Positions 22,983 through 32,476 of a DNA stretch of 64,000 bases are shown here, one piece after another (the stretch's first letter is position 1; each line of letters starts with the position of its first letter). Below the pieces are notes generated by a model that did no database searches, was not told where the DNA came from, and worked only from the letters and a program-made list of their open reading frames with translations. The position numbers and the translations under genes were made by a program. The stretch is from positions 38,011 to 102,010 of the forward strand of contig CBHWDO010000014.1 in the NCBI GenBank assembly GCA_966112615.1, read 5' to 3'. The stretch is from Flavitalea sp966112615. Its GTDB lineage: Bacteria; Bacteroidota; Bacteroidia; Chitinophagales; Chitinophagaceae.

Positions 22983-23055
22983 GAATTAAAAATTAATAAT
23001 GTAAAATGCTTTTGGGTTGACCTTGCCGGTCATTTTTAATTTTTCATTTTTCATT
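22983..23055. repeat. AT-rich heptad array, two inverted halves
   Basis: Between the second subunit III gene and coxD. The left half (22983-23010) runs in 7-base steps AATTAAA, AATTAAT, AATGTAA; the right half (23031-23055) runs TTTTTAA, TTTTTCA, TTTTTCA. The halves are roughly complementary around a central GACCTTGCCGGTC. It belongs with the other period-7 spacers at 37261, 46409 and 62811. Confidence 0.5.
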
Positions 23056-23728
23056 ACAACAGGTAGAAGCAAAGGAACACGAATACCCATACCAGGTCAA
23101 CAAAGTGCCAGTACAAACCGGTCTTTTCGATCATCAGGTAATGTCCTCTCTTATCAAAATCTCCTTTGAAAGCTTTGATCAGCATGATGATGTTGATCAC
23201 AACTCCCGACAACACGTGGAATCCGTGGAAACCGGTGATTGTAAAGAAGAAGTTAGTGAAATTCGTTGAAGAAGGTGTTCCGTCGTGGTTCAGGAAAGGA
23301 TTTCTTCCCCACCATGCACCCTGGTGATACAGGTGATCCCACTCCCATGCCTGGCAGGCAAGGAATGCAATTCCACCGATGATAGTCCAGCCGAGCCATT
23401 TCACCACACCTGCGCGGTTCATTTTATGTCCTTCATGTACAGCCAGTACCATGGTAACAGAGCTTACGATCAGGATGAAGGTCATCAAACTCACGAATGC
23501 CAGTGGAAGATTTGCGTGACCTGCGCCAGGGAATGAATTAAACACTGCGTTAGGGTCAGGCCATCCGTTGCTCGACATTCTTACTGTTCCGTAAGCGATC
23601 AGGAATGCTCCGAAAGTGAAGGCGTCACTCATAAGGAAATACCACATCATGAGTTTTCCGTACTCCACATTAAAGGGGCTCTTACCACCACTCCACCATT
23701 TTTGATTAGCAGGAACTGCTTGTGCCAT
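23054..23728 (-). CDS. Cytochrome c oxidase subunit III (second copy)
   Basis: 224 residues of the heme-copper oxidase subunit III family with about five hydrophobic helices. Family segments are KLMMWYFLMSDAFTFGAFL (26-44), AWEWDHLYHQGAW near 129-141, FFFTITGFHGFHVLSGV near 162-178, and the C-terminal GLYWHFVDLVWVFVFLCFYLL. It differs from the preceding subunit III gene (23765) in carrying the longer periplasmic loop. Two adjacent subunit III genes are common in Bacteroidota aa3 clusters; both are probably in the complex. Confidence 0.92.
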   Translation of the reverse strand: MAQAVPANQKWWSGGKSPFNVEYGKLMMWYFLMSDAFTFGAFLIAYGTVRMSSNGWPDPNAVFNSFPGAGHANLPLAFVSLMTFILIVSSVTMVLAVHEGHKMNRAGVVKWLGWTIIGGIAFLACQAWEWDHLYHQGAWWGRNPFLNHDGTPSSTNFTNFFFTITGFHGFHVLSGVVINIIMLIKAFKGDFDKRGHYLMIEKTGLYWHFVDLVWVFVFLCFYLL

Positions 23729-23764
23729 GTTACTGTTTTAAGGTTCTTATGTAAACTAATTGAA

Positions 23765-24358
23765 TTATGCTGTTACTAAAAAGAATACGAACAGATAGAT
23801 CCATAAAAGGTCCACAAAATGCCAGTATGTTCCGGCGATTTCGATAGACACAGGGTTATAGTTTCTGTTCTTCGAACTGAATGCTCTTGCAAACATCACG
23901 ATCAGCGCGATCACTCCGCCCAGCACGTGAATTCCGTGCAAGCCGAAGATGATGTACAAAAACTGACCGGCTCCGGATCCTCCTCTGATGATCACTCCAC
24001 TTTCCATCAACTGGTTAAAACCATAGATCTGCATGGCAATGAAGGTGACACCCAACAGGGTTGTGATCAGGACCATCCTCCTGTACTGTTGCATCTTTCT
24101 TTCCTTGAAAGCCTTATTGGCTACCTGGATCGTAAGACTGCTTATTAAAAGAACTACGGTGGAAATATAGAAAACCTTTGGAACTTCCACGGTGCTCCAG
24201 CCTGGAAGAGATCCTTTTACGATATATGCGCTGGTTAATCCGGCGAACATCATGATCATACTTCCTATAGCTACCCATAAAGTGAATTTATGGGGATGAA
24301 TTCTTTTTCGTTGTTGTGTGCTACTAGTCACGGCTTGTGTTATCATGTTATCCAACAT
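23765..24358 (-). CDS. Cytochrome c oxidase subunit III (first copy)
   Basis: 197 residues, five hydrophobic helices. The N-terminus KRIHPHKFTLWVAIGSMIMM and the conserved GLHGIHVLGGVIALIVM near 137-153 and TYWHFVDLLWIYLFVFF near 177-193 show the heme-copper oxidase subunit III fold. It overlaps the end of ctaB by 11 bp, so translation of the two is probably coupled, and it is followed by the second subunit III gene after 36 bp. Confidence 0.92.
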   Translation of the reverse strand: MLDNMITQAVTSSTQQRKRIHPHKFTLWVAIGSMIMMFAGLTSAYIVKGSLPGWSTVEVPKVFYISTVVLLISSLTIQVANKAFKERKMQQYRRMVLITTLLGVTFIAMQIYGFNQLMESGVIIRGGSGAGQFLYIIFGLHGIHVLGGVIALIVMFARAFSSKNRNYNPVSIEIAGTYWHFVDLLWIYLFVFFLVTA

Positions 24359-25256
24359 TTTTATCTGCCAGCAAAGCCAGTAATACTATGGCCAGGTAGA
24401 TATAACTTCCAAACATCACTCTCCTTGCTGCTTTTTTATCCATCTCTCTGTACAATCTCACGCAAAGCAGTATCATGAAAATATTTGCCGCCAGAACGAT
24501 CCAGAAGCTGACGATACCACTCATTCCTACCAGGTAGGGCAGAATACCAACCGGTAACAATACAAGCGAATAGATGATCGCCTGGATTGCGGAATACTTT
24601 GTTGGTCCCTGGTTGGATGGCATCAGCTTAAACCCGGCATTGGTATAGTCATTATGCGAGATCCAGGCTATTGCCCAGAAATGCGGGAACTGCCAGAAAA
24701 ACTGGATTGCAAAGAGAATCCATCCTCCTGCGCTAAGCTCATCCTGGCCTGCAGCCCATCCGATCAGGCATGGAAGCCCTCCCGGAACTGCACCTACCAA
24801 TACTGATACTGCACTTACCTTCTTCATTGGTGTGTACATATAAGCGTACACGAACCAGCTAAAAAGAGCTATAGCTGCCGAAAGCAGGTTGAAGAAATAG
24901 ACCAGAATGAACAATCCAACCACAAGGCTGATGATTGCAAAGGCCCATCCTTCCCTGATACTCATCCTTCCTGAAGCGATTGGCCTTGAAGCCGTACGTT
25001 TCATCAGGGAATCCGTATCCTTTTCAATGATCTGGTTTACTGTATTGGCGCTTCCTGTTATAAGAAAACCTCCAAGGAACAGCAACATGATCTGGAGCCA
25101 GTCGAACTCCACCACTTTCGGAGCGAGCAGGTAACTGATCACTGCTGAAAACACCACCAGGAAAGTCAAACTGAACTTGACCAGCAACATATAGTCACGG
25201 ATCTTGCTCGCAATTGTAAAAGAACTGGTCTGTTTCACGCTGATCTCCTGCATCAT
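24348..25256 (-). CDS. ctaB: Protoheme IX farnesyltransferase (heme O synthase)
   Basis: Converts heme B to heme O by farnesylation, the first step to heme A for the aa3 oxidase. 302 residues with about nine helices of the UbiA prenyltransferase superfamily. The allylic-diphosphate binding motif is visible in NTVNQIIEKDTDSLMKRT (about residues 66-83), followed by RPIASGRMS. The second Asp-rich-like segment lies in HNDYTNAGFKLMP near 200-212. It lies between coxA (55 bp, with a hairpin) and subunit III (overlap). No ctaA (heme A synthase) is visible in the window. Confidence 0.93.
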   Translation of the reverse strand: MMQEISVKQTSSFTIASKIRDYMLLVKFSLTFLVVFSAVISYLLAPKVVEFDWLQIMLLFLGGFLITGSANTVNQIIEKDTDSLMKRTASRPIASGRMSIREGWAFAIISLVVGLFILVYFFNLLSAAIALFSWFVYAYMYTPMKKVSAVSVLVGAVPGGLPCLIGWAAGQDELSAGGWILFAIQFFWQFPHFWAIAWISHNDYTNAGFKLMPSNQGPTKYSAIQAIIYSLVLLPVGILPYLVGMSGIVSFWIVLAANIFMILLCVRLYREMDKKAARRVMFGSYIYLAIVLLALLADKNVG

Positions 25257-25267
25257 AATTTATATAA

Positions 25268-25305
25268 ATGCTGCAGCAGCCTGCTATTGCGGGTTACTGC
25301 AGCAT
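25268..25305 (-). other. Intercistronic hairpin between coxA and ctaB
   Basis: ATGCTGCAG (25268-25276) and CTGCAGCAT (25297-25305) form a perfect 9-bp stem with a 20-base loop, 7 bp past the coxA stop. No T-run follows on the minus strand, so it is more likely an mRNA-stabilising 3' hairpin for coxA than a full terminator. Confidence 0.45.
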
Positions 25306-25311
25306 GAAAAC

Positions 25312-27135
25312 CTAGTGAGTGCTCTCGTTTGGGTTGATAGGCTCGGTCTGAGGAATGAAATCTCTTCCATCCTTAGAGTAATCATAAGCCCAACGGTGAA
25401 CCTCAGGGATCTCACCAGGCCAGTTACCGTGACCCGGCTTGATTGGAGCAGTCCACTCGAGGGTTGTTGCACCCCATGGATTCTGATCCTTCACTTTTCT
25501 TCCTTTCCAGATGGAATAGAAGAAGTTGAAAACGAAGAGCAACTGAACTGCGAATACAACCATCGCCACAGTTGAAATGAATTTATTCAGGTCGCTGAAC
25601 TGGTTGAATGAAGACCAGTTTGAGTAATCAAGGTAACGGCGAGGCATACCTGCAAGACCTTCATAGTGCATAGGCCAGAAGATCAGGTAAGCTCCTACCA
25701 GTGTAACCCAGAAGTGAATGTAAGCCATGGTATTGTTCATATAACGGCCATACATCTTAGGGAACCAGTGGTAGATACCTGCGAACATACCGAAGAAGGA
25801 AGCCACACCCATTACAATATGGAAGTGAGCGATCACAAAGTAGGTATCGTGCAGGTGAATATCCAATGTTGAGTTACCAAGGAAGATACCGGTAAGTCCA
25901 CCAGAGATAAACAAGCTCACAAAACCGATCGCGAAAAGCATACCCGGTGTGAATTTGATATTACCTCTCCAGATCGTGGTCAGCCAGTTGAACACCTTGA
26001 TTGCAGATGGAATAGCGATCAGCAGGGTGAGCAATACGAATACTGATCCTAGGAATGGGTTCAGACCGGAAACGAACATGTGGTGCGCCCAAACCAGGAA
26101 GGCCAGTGTTGCAATCGCAAACAGGGAACCCACCATCGCCATGTATCCGAAGATCGGCTTACGGGAGTTAACCGAAAGAATTTCTGAAACCATACCCATT
26201 GCCGGAAGAAGGATGATATATACTTCAGGGTGACCGAGGAACCAGAACAGGTGCTGGAACAGGATCGGTGAACCACCTTCATTTGGTAATGCGGTTTGGG
26301 TTGCTGCCATATAGATATCAGACAGGTAGAAGCTTGTACCGGCATGACGGTCGAACAACAACAGGATAAAACCAGATAACAATACAGGGAATGACAATAC
26401 ACCCAATACGGCTGTAAAGAACAGGGCCCAGATAGTCAATGGCATCCTTGTCATACTCATACCCTTGGTACGCATGTTCAGGATAGTAGAGATATAGTTC
26501 AGACCACCGAGCAATGAAGACACTACGAAAAGTGCCATCGCTGTGATCCAGAGGTCCATCCCCACTTTTGAACCCGGTGAAGCATCACCCAATGCACTCA
26601 GTGGCGGGTAAGCTGTCCATCCACCGGAGAAAGGACCGGTTTGAACAAACAGTGAAGAAAGCATTACGATACTTCCTGCGAAGAAAAACCAGTAAGACAG
26701 CATGTTCATGAATGGAGACGCCATATCCCTAGCACCGATCTGCAAAGGAATAAGGAAGTTGGCGAAAGTTCCGCTCAATCCGCCGGTCAACACGAAGAAT
26801 ACCAGTACGGTACCGTGCATGGTTACCAGTGCGTAATATGATTCTGCGGAGATCTTACCACCCTTTGCCCAACGGCCCAGAATATCTTCCAGCCAAGGGA
26901 AGGTTTGGTCAGGATAACCGAGTTGAAGACGGAATAGTACAGACATCAGACCACCAATGATAGCCCAGATCATACCTGTGATCAGGAACTGCTTGGCAAT
27001 GGTTTTATGGTCCATGCTGAACACATACTTCGAAATAAAAGTCTCTTTATGATGATGTACATGATGTTCATCGTGATGCACGTCGTGCCCTGTCATCACT
27101 TCGTGGGTACTGTGCATTGCTGCTTCGTTACTCAT
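25312..27135 (-). CDS. coxA: Cytochrome c oxidase subunit I
   Basis: The catalytic, proton-pumping subunit, with heme a and the heme a3-CuB centre; 607 residues and twelve expected helices. The His ligands are visible: the low-spin heme ligand in MHGTVLVFFVLTGG near 105, CuB ligand and crosslinked tyrosine in FLGHPEVYIILLPAMG near 290, the HH pair in WAHHMFVSG near 345, and HLHDTYFVIAHFHIVMG near 430. The GHPEVY tyrosine and the following FGYMAMV segment fit an A-type (mitochondrial-like) oxidase. The N-terminus is a His-rich tail (about 30 residues) that might bind metal. The gene order after the act genes suggests a complex III-oxidase supercomplex. Confidence 0.96.
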   Translation of the reverse strand: MSNEAAMHSTHEVMTGHDVHHDEHHVHHHKETFISKYVFSMDHKTIAKQFLITGMIWAIIGGLMSVLFRLQLGYPDQTFPWLEDILGRWAKGGKISAESYYALVTMHGTVLVFFVLTGGLSGTFANFLIPLQIGARDMASPFMNMLSYWFFFAGSIVMLSSLFVQTGPFSGGWTAYPPLSALGDASPGSKVGMDLWITAMALFVVSSLLGGLNYISTILNMRTKGMSMTRMPLTIWALFFTAVLGVLSFPVLLSGFILLLFDRHAGTSFYLSDIYMAATQTALPNEGGSPILFQHLFWFLGHPEVYIILLPAMGMVSEILSVNSRKPIFGYMAMVGSLFAIATLAFLVWAHHMFVSGLNPFLGSVFVLLTLLIAIPSAIKVFNWLTTIWRGNIKFTPGMLFAIGFVSLFISGGLTGIFLGNSTLDIHLHDTYFVIAHFHIVMGVASFFGMFAGIYHWFPKMYGRYMNNTMAYIHFWVTLVGAYLIFWPMHYEGLAGMPRRYLDYSNWSSFNQFSDLNKFISTVAMVVFAVQLLFVFNFFYSIWKGRKVKDQNPWGATTLEWTAPIKPGHGNWPGEIPEVHRWAYDYSKDGRDFIPQTEPINPNESTH

Positions 27136-27168
27136 GTTACTTCGTTTAAATTATTGGTTCTTGCGAAA

Positions 27169-28236
27169 TTAGTTTTTAGCAACAGCGTTAGCTGTTTTTG
27201 TTGAATCCTGAACTGCTGGAGTGGCAGGTTGTGCAGACGGATCCTTCTCAGGGAACGCCAGCAGGTAGTTAGCCTTCTGTTTTGCTCTCCACAGGATGAA
27301 TTCATCTTTGGTTACCACTTTGATCACTCCCTTCATAGAGTAGTGACCGTTTCCACACATCTGATCACAGGCAATCTCATACTCAAAGTTCGGATTGTTG
27401 GTGATCTTCTTCATTTCCTCGGTGGTATATTTTGGAGTGAAGTACATGGTAGTTGGTGTACCAGGCACGGCATCCATCTTCATACGGAAGTGAGGCAGAC
27501 CTACGTCGTGGATAACATCTCTTGAGAAGATATTGATCTGAACCGGCTGATCTTTTACGATATACATCGCTTCAGTGGTCACGATATCATCCTGGGTTGC
27601 TTTATCATCCCAGATCAATCCCAGCTGGTTTGAATTATTCTCATCAATATTCTTGTAATACTTCTTACCAAACACCTGGTCTTTTCCCGGGTAACGGTAG
27701 ATCCAGCCAAACTGCTTACCTGTGATCTCAACCTGCATGGCATCCTTTGGAGGTGCGCCGGTGATCTGGAACCAGTAGTACAAACCAAAACCTACCAGGA
27801 TCACAAGGGTGATGGCAGGGATGGTTGTCCAGAGGATCTCCCATTTTGTATTATGAGGATAGTAATAAGCCTGCTTTTTAGCATTGTACTGGTACTTGTA
27901 AGCGAACCAGAACAGGAGGATCTGGGTAATGAAGAATACGACACCGGTCACCGCAATTGTGATGAACAGCATGGTATCGATCTTTACACCATGATCTGAT
28001 GCAGAAGGGAATGGCATCAGGGTTTTGCCATACAGCGCTTTGTGGCAGAGGTAGATCCCGATCAACCCAAGTACGAGGAATGCTACCATGAGGAATGCAT
28101 TCACACGGTTACTCTGCTCAAATGCTTTCTTCTCTCCTTTCAGGATCGAAACATACTCGCTTGCTTTAGCAATCTGGAAGGTTATGATAAAACCGAGTGC
28201 CAGGATCGCTATTAGTAAAATAGCTGTTGTTGACAT
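27169..28236 (-). CDS. coxB: Cytochrome c oxidase subunit II
   Basis: 355 residues. It has an extra N-terminal helix pair (about 3-20 and 45-65) before the usual two subunit II helices (about 90-115 and 140-160), then a periplasmic cupredoxin domain. The CuA motif CDQMCGNGHYSM holds C290, C294, H298 and M301, with the remaining histidine in GLPHFRMKMD. The C-terminus is a Pro/Ala/Thr-rich tail of about 30 residues with no CXXCH, so this is an aa3 and not a caa3 type; electrons must come through a separate cytochrome domain such as those of ActA or ActE. Confidence 0.95.
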   Translation of the reverse strand: MSTTAILLIAILALGFIITFQIAKASEYVSILKGEKKAFEQSNRVNAFLMVAFLVLGLIGIYLCHKALYGKTLMPFPSASDHGVKIDTMLFITIAVTGVVFFITQILLFWFAYKYQYNAKKQAYYYPHNTKWEILWTTIPAITLVILVGFGLYYWFQITGAPPKDAMQVEITGKQFGWIYRYPGKDQVFGKKYYKNIDENNSNQLGLIWDDKATQDDIVTTEAMYIVKDQPVQINIFSRDVIHDVGLPHFRMKMDAVPGTPTTMYFTPKYTTEEMKKITNNPNFEYEIACDQMCGNGHYSMKGVIKVVTKDEFILWRAKQKANYLLAFPEKDPSAQPATPAVQDSTKTANAVAKN

Positions 28237-28302
28237 GATGATTCAAATATATTTTTTCGCTCAAACAGTGATCTACAGAGAAACGGACTTCGGAAAACCA
28301 GT

Positions 28303-29535
28303 TTATGCGTGGTGAATAATGGATTCCTTCATAAACGGATGTTCCTTTGATACCAGTGGGTACTTCGCAAGTGCATTACCGGTAACAAACATAATGATAC
28401 CAATAAATCCTGCAGCTATACCGAAATCAAACAATCCAAGTTCATTATGTTCTGGTGATACACTACCAAAGATCATCTGGTGCATGTTCAGCCAGTGACC
28501 AAAGATCACAATCAGCGACATGATGGTCATGGTTGCATAATTGCGCTTAGGTCCTTTCTTCATGAGTAACAATAATGGTGCGACAAAATTGATGATCAGC
28601 ATCAGCCAGAACTCACCACTATATGCTCCTTCCACCCTGCTCTTAAAGTACACAGTTTCCTCAGGAATATTCGCATACCAGATCAGCATGAACTGTGAGA
28701 ACCACAGGTAGGTCCAGAAGATTGAGAATGCAAACAGGAACTTTCCAAGGTCATGCAAATGCTCTTCATTGGTGTATTCCAGTTGTCCCCTGTTCTTCAG
28801 GAAAACCACAAACAGGATGATCAGTGCGATCCCTGCAACCCAGGTACTTGCGAATGTGTACCAGCTGTACATGGTAGAATACCAGTGTGCATCAATACTC
28901 ATCAGCCAGAACCATGGAATGGTGGAAGTTACAGTCAGAGCGAACCAAACGATGAAAACAGCGGCCCACACTGTATTCTTGAAGATATACCTGCGGGCTT
29001 CCGCTACTGAGAAGTTTGATCCATCAGCTTCAAGACTGATCTTCCTCATTTTGTATCCCAGGACACTCCACAAAACTACGGTGAGAATGGTCCAAACCGC
29101 ATAAAATGTTTCGTTAAGGAAGCCTGCTTTTCCTTTAAGAATTTTATCATTCGCCACAGCCTCATGATCGGTCCAGTGGTAGATATGTGACATATGATGT
29201 CCACCAAAAACGATGGCCAGCAGCACGACAAGGGCTATTATTCCAATCACGGGTACTGCAGCAGCGATTGCTTCAGGTACGCGGCGGAACGACATCTGCC
29301 ATCCACCGAAAGCCAGGATAGTAGCACAGATAAAGAACATGCTTGCGTTGGTGATCAGCAGGAAGAAAACGCTGTTGTGCAACAGGGTAGCCCAGAAGCG
29401 GGTTTTGTGATGCACATCGTCTCCGGTACCATACAGGAAGAACCCGATGATCAGGGATAGGATACCTACGCCCATCAGAGCCAGTGACCAGGTCCTGTAG
29501 CGCTTAGGTACTTCAAAAACATCTTTAATAGCCAT
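28303..29535 (-). CDS. actF: Alternative complex III subunit ActF
   Basis: 410 residues from the ATG at 29535; the frame also opens at a TTG two codons earlier, which I reject. It is an NrfD/PsrC-like integral membrane subunit with about ten helices, and is a shorter relative of ActC. Family segments are GHHMSHIYHWTD near 112, GFLNETFYAVWTI near 138, FWLMSIDAHWYSTMYSWYTF near 210, and SQFMLIWYANIPEETVY near 280. In structures of the complex, ActC and ActF form the membrane part; ActF may carry a proton path, while the quinol site is placed in ActC. coxB follows after 66 bp. Confidence 0.92.
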   Translation of the reverse strand: MAIKDVFEVPKRYRTWSLALMGVGILSLIIGFFLYGTGDDVHHKTRFWATLLHNSVFFLLITNASMFFICATILAFGGWQMSFRRVPEAIAAAVPVIGIIALVVLLAIVFGGHHMSHIYHWTDHEAVANDKILKGKAGFLNETFYAVWTILTVVLWSVLGYKMRKISLEADGSNFSVAEARRYIFKNTVWAAVFIVWFALTVTSTIPWFWLMSIDAHWYSTMYSWYTFASTWVAGIALIILFVVFLKNRGQLEYTNEEHLHDLGKFLFAFSIFWTYLWFSQFMLIWYANIPEETVYFKSRVEGAYSGEFWLMLIINFVAPLLLLMKKGPKRNYATMTIMSLIVIFGHWLNMHQMIFGSVSPEHNELGLFDFGIAAGFIGIIMFVTGNALAKYPLVSKEHPFMKESIIHHA

Positions 29536-29574
29536 TATCAACGATTTATAATTTCTGTATACTTCTGAGTCAAA

Positions 29575-30258
29575 TTATTTTGCGCTTGCGGTAGCTTTTA
29601 CCGAATCAATTACCGGGGTGTTCAATCCTCCTGGCTTTGCGGGAGCACCACCTTCACCGGTACTTGGTGCCTGTGCACCTTTACCCTGCTTATTGCGGAT
29701 ATAGTGAACGATCATCCAACGCTGCTGGGTGTTCAGTTGTGATTCATAAGGACCCATCTGGCCTTTACCATGGCTGATAGAGAACATCATCTGCCCATCG
29801 GTCAGGTTCTTGGTATATTCTTCCGTAAGGTTCCTTGGAGCCGCAGCGTATGGTCCGTTACCGCCATTGTACAGTGGGCCGTTTCCATCCAGCTTGGTTC
29901 CATGGCAGATACCACAGTTAACGAGGTATAATCTTTCAGCTTCAACTTCCTGGTCTTTTGTCAAAGGAGGAAGTGGGTTGCTGATTGATTTTGAAGCATT
30001 ATAGTTGGTTGAATCACCTGTTTTATCGGCCGGAATGGTGAAAGGCATAACCTCACCTCTTTTGATAGTACCCGGTACAGGTTTCTTATCGTAATGAATT
30101 CCGAGTGAATCCAGGTTTGCAGTGCTTGCATAGGTTTCATAAGCCCTGCTGTACGCCATATCAGGCATATAGATCTTTCCAGGAGTTCTTTCGATATCAC
30201 TACAAGCTGTTCCTGCGAGAACACCAGCAAATATTGTTATGATCGATAGCTTTTTCAT
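29575..30258 (-). CDS. actE: Alternative complex III subunit ActE, monoheme cytochrome c lipoprotein
   Basis: 227 residues from the ATG at 30258; a TTG seven codons upstream is in frame but less likely. The signal ends AGTAC, so Cys19 is probably lipidated. One heme site, CGICH (115-119), lies in a class-I cytochrome c domain (about 100-190), with GQMGPYES supplying a likely methionine ligand. A low-complexity Gly/Ala/Pro tail follows. In the complex it carries electrons from ActA toward the oxidase or a soluble carrier. Confidence 0.92.
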   Translation of the reverse strand: MKKLSIITIFAGVLAGTACSDIERTPGKIYMPDMAYSRAYETYASTANLDSLGIHYDKKPVPGTIKRGEVMPFTIPADKTGDSTNYNASKSISNPLPPLTKDQEVEAERLYLVNCGICHGTKLDGNGPLYNGGNGPYAAAPRNLTEEYTKNLTDGQMMFSISHGKGQMGPYESQLNTQQRWMIVHYIRNKQGKGAQAPSTGEGGAPAKPGGLNTPVIDSVKATASAK

Positions 30259-30304
30259 TGTTGTTATTTCTTTTTTCAATCAGAACCTTGGTTCCTAGAA
30301 TTGA

Positions 30305-30898
30305 TTATGCAGTAGCAGCACCTGTTTCTTTCTCAAAAATTTTCCTGTCCTTATCGTAACGGCCTAACCACCATCCATCTTCAGCGATCTGGACATTCAC
30401 TTCTGATCCGCCCACACTCTGTAAAAATGCCTGTGCAGCATTCTCGTCAGTTTTAGCAGTTGCTTCCAGCACCATCACAAACTTATCGTCTGTAGATCTC
30501 AGGTGGAAGTGATGCTTCTTAACGAAAGGAGCAAGCTGGCAGAGGTAGCAGAAGGTCAGAACCATTCCCACCGCTGCAAACAGTACGGTCAATTCAAACA
30601 TGATCGGGATCCATGCAGGAAGAGCGAAATGTGGTTTACCACCGATATTCAAAGGCCAGTCGGAAGTAAATACCCAGCTGATAAAAGACAGGGCTACGGT
30701 AGTTCCGGTGATACCATAAATGAAACCTGCAGTGTGCAAGCTGGTATCTCTCAATCCCATAACCTGGTCGAGACCATGGATGGGCATTGGAGTATATACA
30801 TCATGGATCTTATAGCCGGCCTTACGCACTTTCTTTACTGCGTCGAACAACACACTCTCTTCATCAAAACAACCGACAACAAACTTTTTAATTGCCAT
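30305..30898 (-). CDS. actD: Alternative complex III subunit ActD (DUF3341)
   Basis: 197 residues. The cytoplasmic N-terminal part has KFVVGCFDEESVLFDAVKKV (about 4-23) and VYTPMPIHGLDQVMGLRDT (about 35-53), both marks of DUF3341. Two hydrophobic helices (about 58-80 and 98-120) follow, and then a ferredoxin-like C-terminal domain. ActD bridges the membrane subunits and has no cofactor. The spacers on both sides are 46 bp. Confidence 0.92.
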   Translation of the reverse strand: MAIKKFVVGCFDEESVLFDAVKKVRKAGYKIHDVYTPMPIHGLDQVMGLRDTSLHTAGFIYGITGTTVALSFISWVFTSDWPLNIGGKPHFALPAWIPIMFELTVLFAAVGMVLTFCYLCQLAPFVKKHHFHLRSTDDKFVMVLEATAKTDENAAQAFLQSVGGSEVNVQIAEDGWWLGRYDKDRKIFEKETGAATA

Positions 30899-30944
30899 AT
30901 TACTGTTTGAATATTGTTACTATATCTTTTTCAGAATAATTCTA

Positions 30945-32393
30945 CTAATGATGCTCGTGGGTCAGTTCATACAACTCATCCGAGCTCTTCACTTCAACAG
31001 TTTCCTGCTTTTCTTTAAAGTTGTCTCCAGACTTCTTCAGGATATGCTTGATCTCTGCGATCGCAATAACCGGGAAGAACTTGGCGAACAAGAAGAACAG
31101 GGTAAAGAACAGACCGAATGTACCGAGGTAGAAACCGATCTCCCAGATAGTTGGAGTGTAATAAGTACTCCAGCTTGAAGGAAGATAGTCGCGGTACAGT
31201 GAGGTCACGATGATCACGAAACGCTCGAACCACATACCGATATTCACGATGATCGACATGAAGAAGGTCACCACGATATTTCTTCTCAGTTTTTTGAACC
31301 AGAAGATCTGCGGAGAGATCACGTTACAAGCCATCATCAGCCAGTAAGACCATCCGTATGGGCTGAACAGGTTCAACCTGTTTTGCATGAATGCGTAATT
31401 CTCGTAAGTGTTCATACCGTACCATGCGATGAAAAGCTCGGTCAGGTAAGCCACACCTACGATTGAACCGGTCAGTACGATAACCTTGTTCATTACTTCG
31501 ATGTGCTCCAGGGTGATATAATCTTCCAGGGAAAGCACTTTACGGGTGATCAGCAACAGGGTTTGCACCATGGCAAATCCGGAGAAGATCGCACCGGCAA
31601 CGAAGTATGGAGGGAAGATGGTGGTATGCCATCCGGGAATAACTGAAGTTGCGAAGTCAAAGGATACGATGGTGTGTACAGAAAGTACCAGTGGGGTACT
31701 CAAACCTGCCAGTACCAGCGACAGAGATTCATGACGCTGCCAGTGCTTGGTGGAACCGGTCCAACCGAAAGCCAGCAAACCATACATTCTCTTTCTCCAC
31801 TTCAACTTTGCGCGGTCACGCACTGTTGCCAGGTCAGGCAGCAAACCTGCATACCAGAACAGGAGCGACACGGTGAAATAGGTTGAGATCGCAAATACGT
31901 CCCATAACAGTGGTGAGTTAAAGTTCACCCAGAGAGGACCTCTTGTATTTGGATAAGGAAGTACGAAGAAAGCCATCCATACACGACCCATGTGCCAGAT
32001 CGGGAACTGTCCCGCACACATTACCGCGAAAATGGTCATCGCTTCAGCCGCCCTGTTGACCCCTGTTCTCCATCCCTGGCGGAAGAGTAAGAGGATCGCA
32101 GAGATCAGGGTACCCGCGTGACCGATACCAACCCACCATACGAAGTTGGTAATATCCCAACCCCATCCGATGGTTTTATTCAGGTTCCACTGGCCCACCC
32201 CGTAAACTACTTCCATGTAAATGGACAGTACTCCGAATAATAACAGACCGACAGAAATGATAAATCCGATCCACCAGAGTTTGCTTGGTGGTGCTTCAAT
32301 AGGCCGAACGATATCTTCGGTAACCTGGTGATAGTCCTTATTTCCATCTACCAATGGAGCGCGGACACTCGATTCGTACTTTAATAATGCCAT
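30945..32393 (-). CDS. actC: Alternative complex III subunit ActC, quinol-binding membrane subunit
   Basis: 482 residues, NrfD/PsrC-like with about ten helices. Conserved segments are GIGHAGTLISAILLLFRQGWR near 90-110, CAGQFPIWHMGRVW near 125-138, DFATSVIPGWHTTIFPPYF near 250-268, and ITLEHIEVMNKVI near 295-307. In known structures the menaquinol site lies at the periplasmic side of this subunit, next to the ActB Fe-S domain. The C-terminus is His/Glu-rich. It precedes actD and follows actB by 83 bp. Confidence 0.94.
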   Translation of the reverse strand: MALLKYESSVRAPLVDGNKDYHQVTEDIVRPIEAPPSKLWWIGFIISVGLLLFGVLSIYMEVVYGVGQWNLNKTIGWGWDITNFVWWVGIGHAGTLISAILLLFRQGWRTGVNRAAEAMTIFAVMCAGQFPIWHMGRVWMAFFVLPYPNTRGPLWVNFNSPLLWDVFAISTYFTVSLLFWYAGLLPDLATVRDRAKLKWRKRMYGLLAFGWTGSTKHWQRHESLSLVLAGLSTPLVLSVHTIVSFDFATSVIPGWHTTIFPPYFVAGAIFSGFAMVQTLLLITRKVLSLEDYITLEHIEVMNKVIVLTGSIVGVAYLTELFIAWYGMNTYENYAFMQNRLNLFSPYGWSYWLMMACNVISPQIFWFKKLRRNIVVTFFMSIIVNIGMWFERFVIIVTSLYRDYLPSSWSTYYTPTIWEIGFYLGTFGLFFTLFFLFAKFFPVIAIAEIKHILKKSGDNFKEKQETVEVKSSDELYELTHEHH

Positions 32394-32476
32394 ATTTCTT
32401 TGTTTTAGGCACCCTTCAACCTTAACGGATGCCTGGGAGTATTTTATTCTGCACCAAAAATTAAGAACCTATCTGA

